64,000 nucleotides of DNA from Rhodosorus marinus (GCA_029953675.1 JAMWBK010000004.1:2170001-2234000); one strand, 5' to 3'; positions 34,821 to 46,289 are shown, counted from the first letter of the stretch. Numbers and translations are program-made. The notes: generated by a model from the letters alone, not told the origin.

Positions 34821-36180
34821 TAGCGCTTTTCTCAGTAGCACAAACTCAACAAGCTAAAAACACCCAGAGGATATGTACTACTAATCCAAAACCTTTCTAT
34901 CTTTTTCACACGACTGACGAATCGACTCTCGCTCAAGATTGATACACAAGCTACCATTCCCCCATCGCCTTACATGGCAACCCAAATTCGATCGAGTTCG
35001 ATCATCACCACCGCCGTTCTAACTGACAGTCAAATTCCGTTCTGTGGTGCATAGGAGTACGTCTTCAGGTCTGCGGTTTATCCTTTATGCCTGTCGCTGA
35101 CTTGGTGGCCTCTTTCGTGGTGATCCAGGTCCTGAGAGTAGGGTTGTGCCAAGTGGGTCGGGTTTTTCGCTGTTTACGACCCCCCGCCGCTTAAACCCCC
35201 CTGTTTTCGCGGGTTTAACCACTTCTGGAGTCAACTCACGGGAGCTGTCTTCTACCCTCTGGCGTTCCTACGCTTACTTATTGTTGAGTGCACGTCATTG
35301 TCTGTCACCGGGTAGTTAGACTGAATATAATAATGAGGAAGAAACCTAGTATCACTGATGCGTCCTAGAGCCGCTGGAGGCTAGTTTCCTTATCCAGCTG
35401 GGTTCAGTGTTGAGGTCTGATTAATGCGATAGACCTCCCAGTGAGAATCGATCGTTACCGTCTCCGTTTTCGACAAAACGTTATTTGGGAGTTTGTTAGA
35501 GGTAATTCAAGAGTCGAATATCATGGATGAGTCATGGAGCCTTGAGGCTGGCTTGCCTATCCAGTTGGGATAGATAGGTGAGGTCTAGTAAGTGCGTAAT
35601 ATAGGATTGTTTGCAGCCGCGACTGGAAGCAGCTCATGATCTCCAAGAGAATTATGAACCGGGGCTTTTGGATCGTATGCAGCACGTCGCATGGGAGCTG
35701 CTGAGGAGAGTTGAAGATTTCTTCTTCTTTTTACTATCGGCTTCCTAGCAATCCAAATTTCAACAGAATCAGGTCATCACCACAGCCGTTCAAACAAACT
35801 GCTGTTGTAGAAGGTGAACACGAATAGATCGCCAGATCTACGCGTGATCCTTTTTGCTCGGCACTTGCCTGGTGGCCTCTTTCATGACGATCCACTGGTC
35901 CTGAGAGTCTCAGCATTTTCCGTGGAAGGTAACACGAATTAATCCTCAGACCTACGCTTTATCCACTATGCTTGTCGCTCCTTTGGTGGGCTCTTTTGCA
36001 TAATGATTTTCCGGTCCTGAGAGTATCCTCACAGAGCCGTCGCGTGTGAGCTACTAAGGAGGGTTGAAGTTTTCTTCTTCTTTTTACTAGTATCAGAACA
36101 CTCAGCTGTGTGTTTCCACACTCTTCAGCACTCATTTTTTCTCTCGGTATAAGTCAGTTAGCATCCCCCACAAGCAGCGA
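34821..36180. other. Intergenic repeat-rich region
   Basis: No gene recognised across ~1.35 kb; most of it consists of old degenerate duplications (separate entry). Confidence 0.5.
34975..36095. repeat. Cluster of dispersed degenerate repeats
   Basis: Three related segments end in GGTCCTGAGAGT (near 35127, 35891 and 36012), each preceded by a (T)GGTGG(C/G)CTCTTT block and, further upstream, by TTTAT/TTTTT...GTCGCT or CGGCAC. The segment CATCACCAC(C/A)GCCGTTC occurs at about 35005 and 35773. A second motif, GAGCT(G/A)CT(G/A)AGGA(G)(A/G)G(T)TTGAAG followed by TTCTTCTTCTTTTTACTA, occurs at about 35695 and 36050. A third, GAG(C)C...GGAGGCT/GAGGCT...TATCCAG(C/T)(T)GGG...GAGGTCT, occurs near 35370 and 35540. 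Confidence 0.65.
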
Positions 36181-36555
36181 TTACGCCTCATCCGGTTTGT
36201 ACTCTGAGAAGTCTGGAGGCCTTTTCTTGAATCGATAAACGCCTGGGTAAGTGTTGTCGCCTAGATGAACTTTTCTTCCGGCCATGTTTGTAATCCTCAT
36301 AAACCTGTTGTAAGATGACGACACAACGTAATCCTTTCTCTTCTTACCCTCCATTTTCGCAACCTCGGTGTTGAGATGCTCAAGCGCGTCTTTTCCTTGA
36401 TTAAGAATTCTCATATTCTTGTACACAATCGCCATCCTCTGCTTCGTATTGCGCTTCCCCGCTTTCGTAAGTCCAGTGTGTACCTTCACCGCCGAATCGG
36501 CCTTCCGATTCCTCTGCATCGCCTGAATCGTCGCCCGAAAAGGTCCGAACGACAT
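36181..36555 (-). CDS. Small basic protein of unknown function
   Basis: Single open frame of 124 codons from ATG at 36555. The product is strongly basic in the first two thirds (RNRKADSAVKVHTGLTKAGK, MEGKKRKDYV) and ends in KKRPPDFSEYKPDEA. No membrane segment or signal. The frame remains open for 14 codons upstream but without ATG. Charge and size would fit a ribosomal or nucleic-acid-binding protein, but no family was recognised. Confidence 0.55.
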   Translation of the reverse strand: MSFGPFRATIQAMQRNRKADSAVKVHTGLTKAGKRNTKQRMAIVYKNMRILNQGKDALEHLNTEVAKMEGKKRKDYVVSSSYNRFMRITNMAGRKVHLGDNTYPGVYRFKKRPPDFSEYKPDEA

Positions 36556-37718
36556 ATTGAAACAGAAATTGGGTGACACACGCAGATCCTCTTTCACGAT
36601 CTACTTCTTTGAAAATTTTAGCAGCTAAAAAATCGTTCCAAGACCCCAGGGGTATAGCACAATTTTCTACTCCATTATGTCCTCACCTTCCCCTCCACCC
36701 ACCAATCCCCACCGCTCCCGTCCTCGCAAGAAAGTGTTAGGTTCTGTGAGTCCTCTTTGCATCATTCGCCAGTTTTGGGCGAAGAAGACCGAGCTCAGCG
36801 ACGTGAGAGCTCAGTGAATCGGAGATTGTAGGAAAGGAATGGGAGCTCGTCATAAGGACTCTGCTTGTGGGTCAGCTGGACAATCCGTTGATCCCCATTA
36901 TCATTACTTTTACACGTCGCTATAGACCTCCCGGAAGTCGGGGGTTAACTTCAACTTTCCCCTTGAAATCGTGATAGAACTGCGCTATGCAGTTGCTCAG
37001 TAACCGGCTAAGGTTACAGCGAACACAGCAGCATCATATTCTTCGTGCCCTGTACACGCGGAGACGTTTGAGACCACTAGGGAAACAGGCTGAACACTTC
37101 CTTGGGAGGTCGCCCTGACAACCGCAAACATTTCTACTGCATTCAGGAAAGGCTGGGATATTGACCGGTGCTCACTGCAAGGTGAATGCCCTTCTGGCCA
37201 CGCAAGCGGATTAGATGAGTTTCCACGCATGGTAACCACATAACCCACCGTTGGTTTCATAAGGCGTCGGTAGAGTCCCTCTTTCCTCTTTCTAGGATTC
37301 AATTGGGAGATCTTTGCTAAAGCCTTCACGGTTATCTTGTATGAAGATGACAATCGTGGCAGAGTCTTTCGGAAGCGTCAGCAGGTAGGGAATTGCACGG
37401 GAGAGAGAGCCACAAGAATAGTGGCTTTCCAACTCAGCAGCACTGGAGACTTTTTCCGTGCTCCTGCGTTTGCGTGCTAGAGAACTTGTTCGTGGTGGAT
37501 GGAAACGGATTTCGTCGCTTCCTTTTTTCGTTAGTCCTACGATATTGTATTTACCTTTGTGTATCTGAATTACTGCGAGTTAGTTACTTTATCGAACGCC
37601 GAGGAAAAAGTTTTTCGCGGAATTCGCAGAGATGCTCGTCCAGACCGTGGAATTGGAAGTCGTCAGCCTAGCCGTGCCCGTCGTTAGAATTGACGCTTGC
37701 TATTCTATCGTCAACTCC
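36556..37718. other. Intergenic region
   Basis: About 1.1 kb without a convincing gene. A 118-codon minus-strand frame at 36997-37353 has no ATG at its start and no recognisable motif. Confidence 0.45.
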
Positions 37719-38669
37719 TCATGGCACGTGCACATCGACTTTACGGTTTGTTGCTCCTGTGACAAGCTGCAATTCCTCCGCTTCGCCGTTGATATTCTGA
37801 GCCAACAGTGTAAGTTCAAGCGAGCTCTTGCCCTCCACCCACGTGCCGAAGAATTCCACTTTCTTAGCCACCAGCCGAGTTCTCTTGTTCTTCCTCTCCT
37901 TCGCGAGCGCATCAGCAAGTTCCCGGAAGACTCTCAGAGCACATTGCCGCTGTTCGAAGACCTTAGCAGCATCTCGAAGCGATGTCAACGACCCAGTCTG
38001 TTGAAAACAGCTCCTTGCCGTGCTGGGAAGGTCTTTGTATCGTTCATCACAGGATAGAACTGGACTCTTATTTACAATCTCTGCCAAGGTTTCTGAATCC
38101 TTCCAGTCGCCGTTGTACAATCTGGCCATATGGCAGAATATGCTGGTCACCTCAACAGCACTGAAGACAACCAGAGGCGAGGCTTTCCTAGCACCGCTGA
38201 TCGTCGCCTGTGATGACAATCGTGAGCTCCATTCATCATCCCCGGCTGGGAACTCCCACCATGGTTGCCATTCCTCAACCGCCAGCTTTCCCGTTCTCAC
38301 CAGCTCCTCGAACCTAGCCCTTTGTTCTGGGGTGAGCGCATCAAGCGCTTGCTCGTATCGATCCTCCTCAAGCAACAATGCGGCCTGCTCTAGAGCCTCT
38401 GTGGCTTCATCTACTCCGTCCTGATAATCCTCATCTAGCCCCTGCCAGAATTGTGCCACCGTCTCTCCTAATTTTGCCTTCTCCTCCTCTGATACTTCTC
38501 TGCTCTGCTCAAACCTCGCCCGCTCAGACTCTGACTTTTGCGCGAAGCGTGTTTCACAACTACCATTGCTGTGGTTTTTGTAGCATCGAACGCTGCAATA
38601 CTTGCAACCACATTCCGGACATACGTACTGACTGTCCTTGGCGAGGCAAACCTCGCAGAGTTCACACAT
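37719..38669 (-). CDS. HIT-type zinc finger protein, ZNHIT2-like
   Basis: Single-exon gene, 316 residues from the ATG at 38669. Residues ~2-38 form a zf-HIT treble-clef finger (CEVC, CPECGCKYCSVRCYKNH, then a final Cys). An acidic helical region follows, then the block LTPEQRARFEELVRTGKL next to WQPWWEF, characteristic of ZNHIT2, an adaptor between the R2TP/HSP90 chaperone and U5 snRNP assembly. The C-terminal half is helical (RRCALRVFRELADALAKE-like). Head-to-head with the membrane-protein gene at 39557. Identification rests on the finger plus the LTPEQ/WW block and is fairly good. Confidence 0.78.
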   Translation of the reverse strand: MCELCEVCLAKDSQYVCPECGCKYCSVRCYKNHSNGSCETRFAQKSESERARFEQSREVSEEEKAKLGETVAQFWQGLDEDYQDGVDEATEALEQAALLLEEDRYEQALDALTPEQRARFEELVRTGKLAVEEWQPWWEFPAGDDEWSSRLSSQATISGARKASPLVVFSAVEVTSIFCHMARLYNGDWKDSETLAEIVNKSPVLSCDERYKDLPSTARSCFQQTGSLTSLRDAAKVFEQRQCALRVFRELADALAKERKNKRTRLVAKKVEFFGTWVEGKSSLELTLLAQNINGEAEELQLVTGATNRKVDVHVP

Positions 38670-39556
38670 TCGTACGTCAAACAAGCATTCACGTGGACCT
38701 TCCTCTTCTCATCAGCCTACCATCGAAAACAGTTTACCCCTAAGAGACTGAAAGAAAAAACACAAAAGCTCTTCTAACAAACTACAACTGTTGAATTCTC
38801 CCGTCCCCTCTCCCAAGTCCCAACTCCAACTCATGCACAAACCGAGTCAATGCCTTTCCAAGCTTCTCCTCCAGCTCTCGTTGGCTGTAAATCCCGTTTC
38901 TAGACCTTGTCTGTACTGTACGTGACTTAAGCGAAAATCCTCATCCTACAAACCTCCTTCCACCAGTCGCTGCTATTTCCCTTCCATCTCCTTCCCCAAC
39001 CGCATACAGCCTGCTCACAAAAACCTACGCCAATCTAGACAGCACCAAAAACATTACATCGAATAACCCGCAGACACACTCATCTATTATTATTTAAAAT
39101 ACAAGCTAACATTATCCAATAGCTATGCCGAAAGAAAGCCTTTTTTCCCGGAAAATTGTTTTTAAACTCAATACAAATAAATTGTATTCCCCTTAAAGTA
39201 TAATTTTAATTGAGGTATATACTCTATTGGATAAAAACTACTTAGGCTCGTATGATTGGTTTCTTGTTGACTGTTTTTCAAGAACGTTTTTGTACATGGG
39301 ACAAATGCCTAAACAGAGATTGTCCCAGATTTTTCATGGGACGTTTTAACGGGGAAAAAACCTGTGTTTGCGAATTATTTGAGCTGTATTCTTAATGCGA
39401 GAGACGGTGCGGGCTGGGTGAGTGAAATGGTATCGGCCGAGTGGGTTAGGAGATGAAGTTTTTGAGATGGTATTTTGAGGACGAAAGCTTAAGGTCTTTG
39501 GTGTGTTTGGTTTTTCAAACCAGGTGATTAAGCCCGTGACGAGTTCGGTATCAAGA
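38670..39556. other. Divergent promoter region with AT-rich inverted repeat
   Basis: Between the ZNHIT2-like gene and the membrane-protein gene. AT-rich core at 39080-39250 with an 11-bp inverted repeat (separate entry). No gene seen. Confidence 0.5.
39113..39234. repeat. AT-rich element bounded by 11-bp inverted repeats
   Basis: TTATCCAATAG at 39113-39122 region is matched by its exact reverse complement CTATTGGATAA at 39224-39234, bounding ~120 bp of AT-rich sequence. It could be a small non-autonomous transposon remnant or chance; no target-site duplication was confirmed. Confidence 0.35.
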
Positions 39557-41265
39557 ATGTCAGGTTGTGGGTTTGTGGGAGGCTTTCGGATGTGCAGCGG
39601 ATCCGGCGGTGAGAGCTCATCTGTTGATCGGAGACCTGAGGATGGGGATAAGATTCATCCTTTGGGTCAGAGGAGGTGGAAGAATGTGAACATGCCGTCT
39701 AGAGTGACCTGGAATCCTGGCGTACCTCCGGAGCTGCACCCGGAGACTGAAAAGCTCATGGAGCTGAACCCGCTGCTGAAACCGGCCTTGGAGGCCATCG
39801 AAAAGGGAACGCGGCGCTCGAAGCCACACATGAAGAACATGCTAATCACTGATTGGTTTGCTGAAATGTATGGTCCTAACTACTTTCGGCCGGTGCTTTT
39901 CGCTGGAGTGCTGTGCTGGGTTTGGTACGCGTTCCAACTCTCTACTAGAGCTGTGCTGATCGCTTCGCTCCCGTATTATACGTCAGTTTTCGGGGTGGTC
40001 GCTTTTGTCGGAGGACTGCTTCTGACCATAGTTTCTTTGGCTTCTTCGCCGGAGCCAACAGATGCTGTTAGGCGTTTAATGCTCCTGTACGGGGCAACAC
40101 TTTTGGGATACCCGATTGTAGGTCTGTTAGGAGCCGCTGGATCCTTTGAGGGTGCTCTCACTGTGGAGGTGGTCACGGTTGGAATGTGTCTCGGTTCGTT
40201 GTGGTTTTGGAAGGATCTGAATCAAGAGCTTCGTTCGGCGCAGTACAGACGTCGATTGGCGGTCTGGTTCATGCGCTGGAGGATGGTCTTCACCGTACTG
40301 GCAGCTCTTGGCGCTGTGATAAAGTCTTTGGTGTACAACTCGGTCTCGGAATTCACGCTGAGGTTCTATCAAAGGTGAGGAGTCCTTCTAGGCCTTGAAT
40401 CCAGAAGTTAACTTCTGGGTTCATGGCACTAGATTTTAGAATAGTGACGCCTCAGGCCCGACGGTCCAGAATTGCGATCCTACCGGCAAGCAACCCCGCT
40501 TCGATATTCTGCTGATCGAGGCGGCAACATATGCTCATGTCACTCAGGGGCAATCAGCTACTCTTGGCTATGACGTCACCTACATTGACACTGTTCTCCG
40601 ACCCTGGAGCCCTGCTTGTTGTCGCGTCTGCCCTTGGTGTCCTCTACATTGTATATTCATTGGTGTTCTTCGCGTTCGTGACCGATGTTGGACGGTATCC
40701 ATATGCGCGCAAGATTGAGTCACCCTTTGCTCTGGACCTCCTGAGAAAGGGGATCTTAGTGCCCTTGGAGAGGGCTCCAGATAGCCTGCGGTGGACTGAT
40801 AGCAGAGGAGGCGTACCCAGTGAGTATATCCGCACAATTGGACAACCCGACAGACCCGGGGAGAAAGAAAACTTGCCGGAAATGGAATACCCATGGCTCT
40901 TCAGGCAACTGGAGAAGCTCGAAAGTGAGGGCCAGTTCCAGGGAACTTATAGCGCTACTGGCTCAGCCTCAAAAACTCCTCAATCCTTCCTTGATACTTG
41001 GGCTGTTTATGCGGAGATCCCTGAGGATGCATCGGTTGAAGACTCTGCTGATATTGTAAATCCGGCGAAGGTTTCTGAGCAGAAAATATCTGCAATCCTC
41101 GATGAGGCCCGGCAGAAACTGGATCAAGGCAAGAGGCGTTTTGAAGACGGTGACGATGATGATGAGTTGGCCCTCTACGACGAGCCCGATGATGATAGCG
41201 TAGAGTGGCTTTTCACAGACCCCGGGGATGACGGTGGTAACACGCAGATCCCGCGCCTGAGCTAA
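39557..41265 (+). CDS. Polytopic membrane protein of unknown function with acidic tail
   Basis: Two exons in phase, 39557-40374 and 40548-41265, 511 residues. The N-terminus is soluble and Ser/Gly-rich, followed by a Pro-rich stretch and a conserved-looking MLITDWFAEMYGPNYFRP just before the membrane part. Hydrophobic segments include PVLFAGVLCWVWYAF, TSVFGVVAFVGGLLLTIV, MLLYGATLLGYPIVGLLGA, VEVVTVGMCLGSLWFW, VFTVLAALGAVI and LVVASALGVLYIVYSLVFF. The last ~170 residues are soluble and acidic (FEDGDDDDELALYDEP), ending near DSVEWLFTDPGDD. The frame is open upstream of the ATG with a possible splice acceptor at 39523, so the true start may be in an earlier exon. No family recognised; an organelle envelope protein is a guess only. 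Confidence 0.65.
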
Positions 41266-42887
41266 TATCAATACTGCATGCGATGCTAATAACGTAAAAT
41301 CCGCTAACTATTTTGATGCGACACCGAGGGGGATATGATGGCGCTCACGCTCTAGCTGCGCATGTAATCCCAATGAACGTTTGCAGCGCAACTGAAGATG
41401 TCGTAATCACATAATACTCGTTCTACAAAACGAACGGAGAACAGTTCGAGCGCACAGGTGCCATCTGAGGTATCCGGCTCACACACACCTCCACGGGGTC
41501 AGGATTGTTCTCCCTTTTACGAAGGTCCGTCTCTCGCCTAGAGATGAAGCTCGTGCACCAGCCGTCTCCCATTGTTGCTGCTCCCAGATGGAAATCATGA
41601 ATACCCCGACCTACCAGTTTTTCCGTCACCCAGATCCAGCGGAATGCCTCTAGTGCTTTGTAAATAGGTACGAACAAACTACTAAGTCACGTACCGCAAG
41701 GTGGACAAAAGCTAACAGCGAATCGGAAGGATCGATGCACAGGGAGCTTCTGTTCATGAGATGACGTACAAAAAAAACTATCAAGCCTGCCTATCCAAGA
41801 AGCGAATCCAATCATAATCGCTGACTACAACCTTTGTCCTTCATCATTCTCACCCACTAACCACCCTCCAAGCAACCGCAAGCACCAACCGGCGCCTCTA
41901 AATTTAAAACTATTTAGCTTAATTAAGACATAGCATCATAAATAAGAATAATCATTCTTTATTAAGAACAATTTATCCAGCAGAACACGTGGCTTGCAAA
42001 AATTCTAACGCCCTAGGAAAACGCGTTCATTATTCATTGGTTAGAAATTATGTTGAATTACATATATTTCCATACTTATATATTTTTTAGTTTTATCCGG
42101 TCTTTCTTTCTTTTTGCATGAATCCAACCCTCGAGGAGGAGCCTGAATCATTAAAAAAACTTTGAAGTCGTTATTTCTTTTTCTTTATCGGGAGGGTAAA
42201 AACGGGTAAATATCCGTTTCGTACCTATCACTCACCGGACAATCCTGGGCGTGGCTAGGAAACGCTATTTTGATCGTTTATTTTGAAATAGTATCTTTTA
42301 GAGGCTGGATCTGAATTTTACTTGAGTAGAAAGGGGTGAATGTGTGCGGCTCGAAAGGAGGGGAGGGGGGAGGGGGGAAGGAAGACAATGTACATTTGAG
42401 GAAGATTTCAATGAAGGGATAGAATGGCAGCTTTTGCCAGTTTGTGGAAGTCCCTAAACATGAAATTTCGATATTTTTAACACTGAGTGTAGATTTTCAG
42501 ACGTTGATGTGAGACGTTGAGGCTTTTTTGTTGGCCACGAAAATTTCTTGTGAACACGATGGCCTTTTGGGGCAAGTTGTACGTTAACAGTTGATGGCAG
42601 ACGCCAGAAAAAATTTGTTTTCCTTTTCTGATGGGAGTCATACGTCAAAGCTGAAAATGCTTATAAAAGCGATAGAACTTGGGTGGGCCGGTCGCGACGG
42701 GGGGGAGTGGGAGGCTAGCATTGGAGAAGAAGCTTGGACATGAGGGGTGTTGGGATGATGGTGGTTGGAAAAGCAGTGTTTTAGCAGTGTTTTAGAGGTG
42801 TTTTCGGGGATCAGAGATTCTTGTTTTATTGTCTCACGGTCTGGTTGAGGGGGAGAGGGGGGACTTGATACGGTTGTTGGAGAGAAA
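41266..42887. other. Intergenic, AT-rich with a G-rich tract
   Basis: About 1.6 kb without a gene. 41890-42110 is AT-rich; 42355-42382 is a run of G-tracts. The last ~240 bp is the 5' side of the kinase-phosphatase gene. Confidence 0.5.
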
Positions 42888-44909
42888 ATGGGGTCCGTGG
42901 GTACGACTTGGTATAGAACGACTCTTGAGGATGTGCAGCAGGTCAAGCTGGTTTGCAGCACTCCGAACGCCAGAATTTTCCGGGGCAAGATGAGGATTGG
43001 GGAGGAGGACGTGGAGGTTGCCGTAAGAAAGCCGAAGATTTGTTCTGAGGAAGCTCTCCAGAGATTTTTCGATGAGCTGGAGCTGAGGAGCGGGCTGCAG
43101 CATGAGAACGTATGCGAGCTCCTTGGGGCCTGCAATGAGGCGCCAAATTATTTAACAGTTTCTCCATGGTACGGGGGTGGCTGTCTCTTCGACGTGATTC
43201 ACGGCCAAAGCGTTCGCTTCGCATTTCACCGAATCGTGGAGCTTGGCTTGCAGTTTGCCCAGAGCCTGGAATACCTCCATGAGAGAAACATCGTCCATAG
43301 GGATGTGAAGAGCGCAAATTTGCTCGTGAACGAGACTTGGACGAATCTAAAGCTATCGGATATGGACCTTGCTACGGATATTCACAAGCTCCATAAGAGG
43401 GCAGAAGAGAACAACGGAAGAGCTCTTGGCAGGGGACCTTCGAATGGGCGCTTGAAGCACATGGTCGGTACTCTTGTGTATATGGCTCCGGAAGTCCTGT
43501 CCGGAGCCCCTCATTCGCTCGCTGCAGATGTGTACGCGTTTGGGATAACAATGAATGAGATTGCAGCTGCCTGCGTCCCGTACGTGGATAGACAGCTCCC
43601 TGTTCCTGAGCTGCATACCGTGTTGGAAACAAGATTCAACGAGGTCACGTTGAGGAGGGCGATTGTTAAGGATGGGCTGCGACCAGTGTCTGCGAGGCAT
43701 TGCCCTCTAGAATTCACTGATATCATAGAGAGATGCTGGAGTCCGGATCCAGAGGCGCGACCGTCCATGGCTGAGGTTGTTGCGAAGTTGGAATGTATGC
43801 TTCGCAAAGGCGACGCTTACCTAAATCAATTCGAAGGCGGTGCCGCGGTGAGCCACGTCCAGGAGGAAGAAAGGCTTGACCACAGCCTCTTGGAAGAGAT
43901 TGTGGCGGTCTCGGACAGACCGTTCCGCCATGCTGCATGGGATCCTCTCGTCCGTAGGGACAAGATTCCTGCGACTGTCCTGCCGGGTGTCTCATCTACT
44001 CCGGGCGTCCGTGGAGCCGACCGCATGGAGGATCGGGAACTCGTTGAAATGAATCTTGGTGGGATGGCTGACGTCCATGCTGTCGGTGTTTACGATGGTC
44101 ACGGTAAGTAAACCTTCAACAATCCCGAACCTCACAATCCATGAAATTTCGTAATCAAACTTTGTACTGACTTTATATACTATTTGAATGTACTTAATTC
44201 AGGTGGCGATTCGTGTGCTGAGTTTGTGAAGGAACACCTAGCAAATGCGATCATGCGAAGATGGAACGCCCCAGAGGCCACACAAGAGTCCTCTCTGATT
44301 CACGCATACGAGGACCTTGATGCCGCTTTTCTAGCATCCAAACCTGCCAGTGAGCAGTCTGGATGTACTGCGCTAACAGTACTTGTAGCTGGTGGTGAAC
44401 TGTTCGTGGCTAATGTTGGCGATTGTCGGGCTGTGCTCTGTAGGGACGGAAAAGCAGTGCAACTGTCGAAAGATCAGACTGCTGCTGATCCGGGAGAACG
44501 AGCAAGAGTTGAGGCAAGAGGTGGGCGTGCAACGTACCAAGAAGACCTGAAGCAGTGGCGCGTGAATGGTGAAATTGCCGTAACCCGATCAATTGGAGAT
44601 CGCCGTCTGAAGCCCGCGTTGTCACCGATCCCGGAAGTCCACAAGCACACGATAGCTGATGCTGATGAGTTCCTGATTTTGGCAACTGACGGACTGTGGG
44701 ACGTCATGACTTCCGAGGAAGCTGTCCAGTTGGTCAAGACGACAGTTAAAGTACCAGAAATGGCCGCCAAGCGGCTAGCCCTGAAAGCGCTCATCGAGCG
44801 TGAAAGCCAGGACAACATCACAGTGCTGGTCACATATCTGCATGAAACTAATAGTTTCGAAGAACTCAAAAGTGGGAATGAAAATATTCCGGAACCTATG
44901 GAAACTTAA
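42888..44909 (+). CDS. Protein kinase-PP2C phosphatase fusion
   Basis: One polypeptide joining a kinase fold to a Mg/Mn-dependent Ser/Thr phosphatase. Exons 42888-44103 and 44203-44909, in phase, 640 residues. Kinase half (~15-305, tyrosine-kinase-like group): HRD loop IVHRDVKSANLLV (137-149), APE at 200-202, ERCWSPDPEARPS. But the glycine loop is missing, the VAIK lysine position is Arg47 with Lys48 beside it, and DFG reads DMD (158-160). PP2C half (~375-630) has all metal-site motifs: RMEDRELVE, VYDGHGGD, SGCTALTVLV, VANVGDCRAVL, AVTRSIGDRRLKP, LATDGLWDVM and SQDNITVLVT. The same order occurs in plant proteins such as Arabidopsis At2g40860. The phosphatase looks active, the kinase doubtful. 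Confidence 0.93.
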
Positions 44910-45261
44910 AGCAGCTGCTCGGCTGCTTTTATTTATGTGTACAAGTAAAGACTTTTAAGAGTATTAACTGAAATCCTTTGCTCAAGTCCGTAGAGTATCA
45001 ATTCAAGTCTCATCAACAGTCAAGATCTCCTTGCCTCACCGTGCCGACGTTCTTTTGACTGGCCATTTACGGCCGGGAGAGGTCGCGAAGAGGATCGAAG
45101 TGGATACCAATTGTCACAGCAAGAAGGGCGAGAGCGTTTTATACGAGGCTTTTTTTTGGAGTGACCAGGACAGAACTGAAGAGGTGGTCGCCCAAGAAGC
45201 TGTGGTAGTACACTAGCATGCGGATGTATCGCACAACGTTTGTGACTACAGAACGGGGGAG

Positions 45262-45747
45262 ATGAGTGATCTAGGATTCAGGCGGTCGGAGGAGACGATT
45301 CGTGCATTGCGCACCTCCTGTGAGCTTCTCTCAGGACTTCTGGTGAAGCTGCAACAGGAGAGGAGCGGACTATCGTCAACACTTGAGACGCGTGATGTGC
45401 AGCTCTCGCAACTGCAGGAGGAGCTACGAAGAGTGAAGCGCGAGCGTTCTCACCTTTTGAACGACCTAGCCGGCACAATTGGCGACCGTCAACGAGTACA
45501 TATTCACTCATCAGAGACATGTACGGGCTACGAATACACGCCACAGTCGGGGGTCATGATCCCTCATTCGGATGCAAGGAACCGAACCGATGTCCAGACG
45601 ACGAACTTGCTTCCAGAAGTATTAGCGTGTAAGGATTCATTATTGTCGGTGCTCAGCAAGCTCGTTCGAGCACAGAATCTCCTGCTTTCGTTATCCCGCG
45701 AAAACGACACTTCACACTTCCACGAATACAGCTCTCTAGTCGCTTAA
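45262..45747 (+). CDS. Small coiled-coil protein of unknown function
   Basis: Single frame of 161 codons from ATG at 45262. The first ~70 residues are a coiled coil (LLSGLLVKLQQERSGLSSTL; QLSQLQEELRRVKRERSHLL). The middle is polar without clear features and the C-terminal ~45 residues form another helix (LACKDSLLSVLSKLVRAQNL). It follows the kinase-PP2C gene on the same strand after ~350 bp. No family recognised; helix-rich small proteins of this type are often centriolar or spindle components, but that is not shown here. Confidence 0.55.
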   Translation: MSDLGFRRSEETIRALRTSCELLSGLLVKLQQERSGLSSTLETRDVQLSQLQEELRRVKRERSHLLNDLAGTIGDRQRVHIHSSETCTGYEYTPQSGVMIPHSDARNRTDVQTTNLLPEVLACKDSLLSVLSKLVRAQNLLLSLSRENDTSHFHEYSSLVA

Positions 45748-46289
45748 CTGTTCGGATACATATTTTGACGATAAACAAATAGTTTGCTATTTGTAGGTGC
45801 GCAATCTGTAGAGCAAGTGCAAAGAGACACAATAGCTCTCTTCTAGAACGGATCTACTGCTTCAACGGTTTCATGGCATGCTCCCCATGAGCTAGGACAT
45901 GATACAAACCTTTGGTCCCTTTGGTCCCACAAACGAGTGGATAACGGAATCATCTCAACGAGAAGATTGTTGAGAGCAATGATCACGACCAACTCCTAGT
46001 TTTCCAGGGTAATGACTATTCTGATTTAGAGTTTCTCCATTGAACGTGGAGCCTATCTTCTGCTCTCATATGCGACTCCTTAAGCTTGGAGTTCGTCCAT
46101 GGCCACTTTCCGACAGGGATTCAGGACTGCACTGGAGCTGTGGATATGCTTTCTGACTGGCAACTTAGTAGGTGCTTGTCCAGGAGGCGCGAAGGCCAGT
46201 CGGTTTTTTTTTTCTTGGTCTTTGTACGCTGTCCGAGATGATTCTATACGCGAGGAAGAAAAGTGAATAAATGCAGGAAGAATCAGAGT
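45748..46289. other. Intergenic, convergent gene ends
   Basis: Between the coiled-coil gene and the 3' end of DPE2. No gene recognised; includes a T-run at 46205. Confidence 0.5.

Noticed and set aside
36997-37353. 118-codon minus-strand frame
   Set aside because: It has no ATG at the start, no recognisable motif, and no splice partner.
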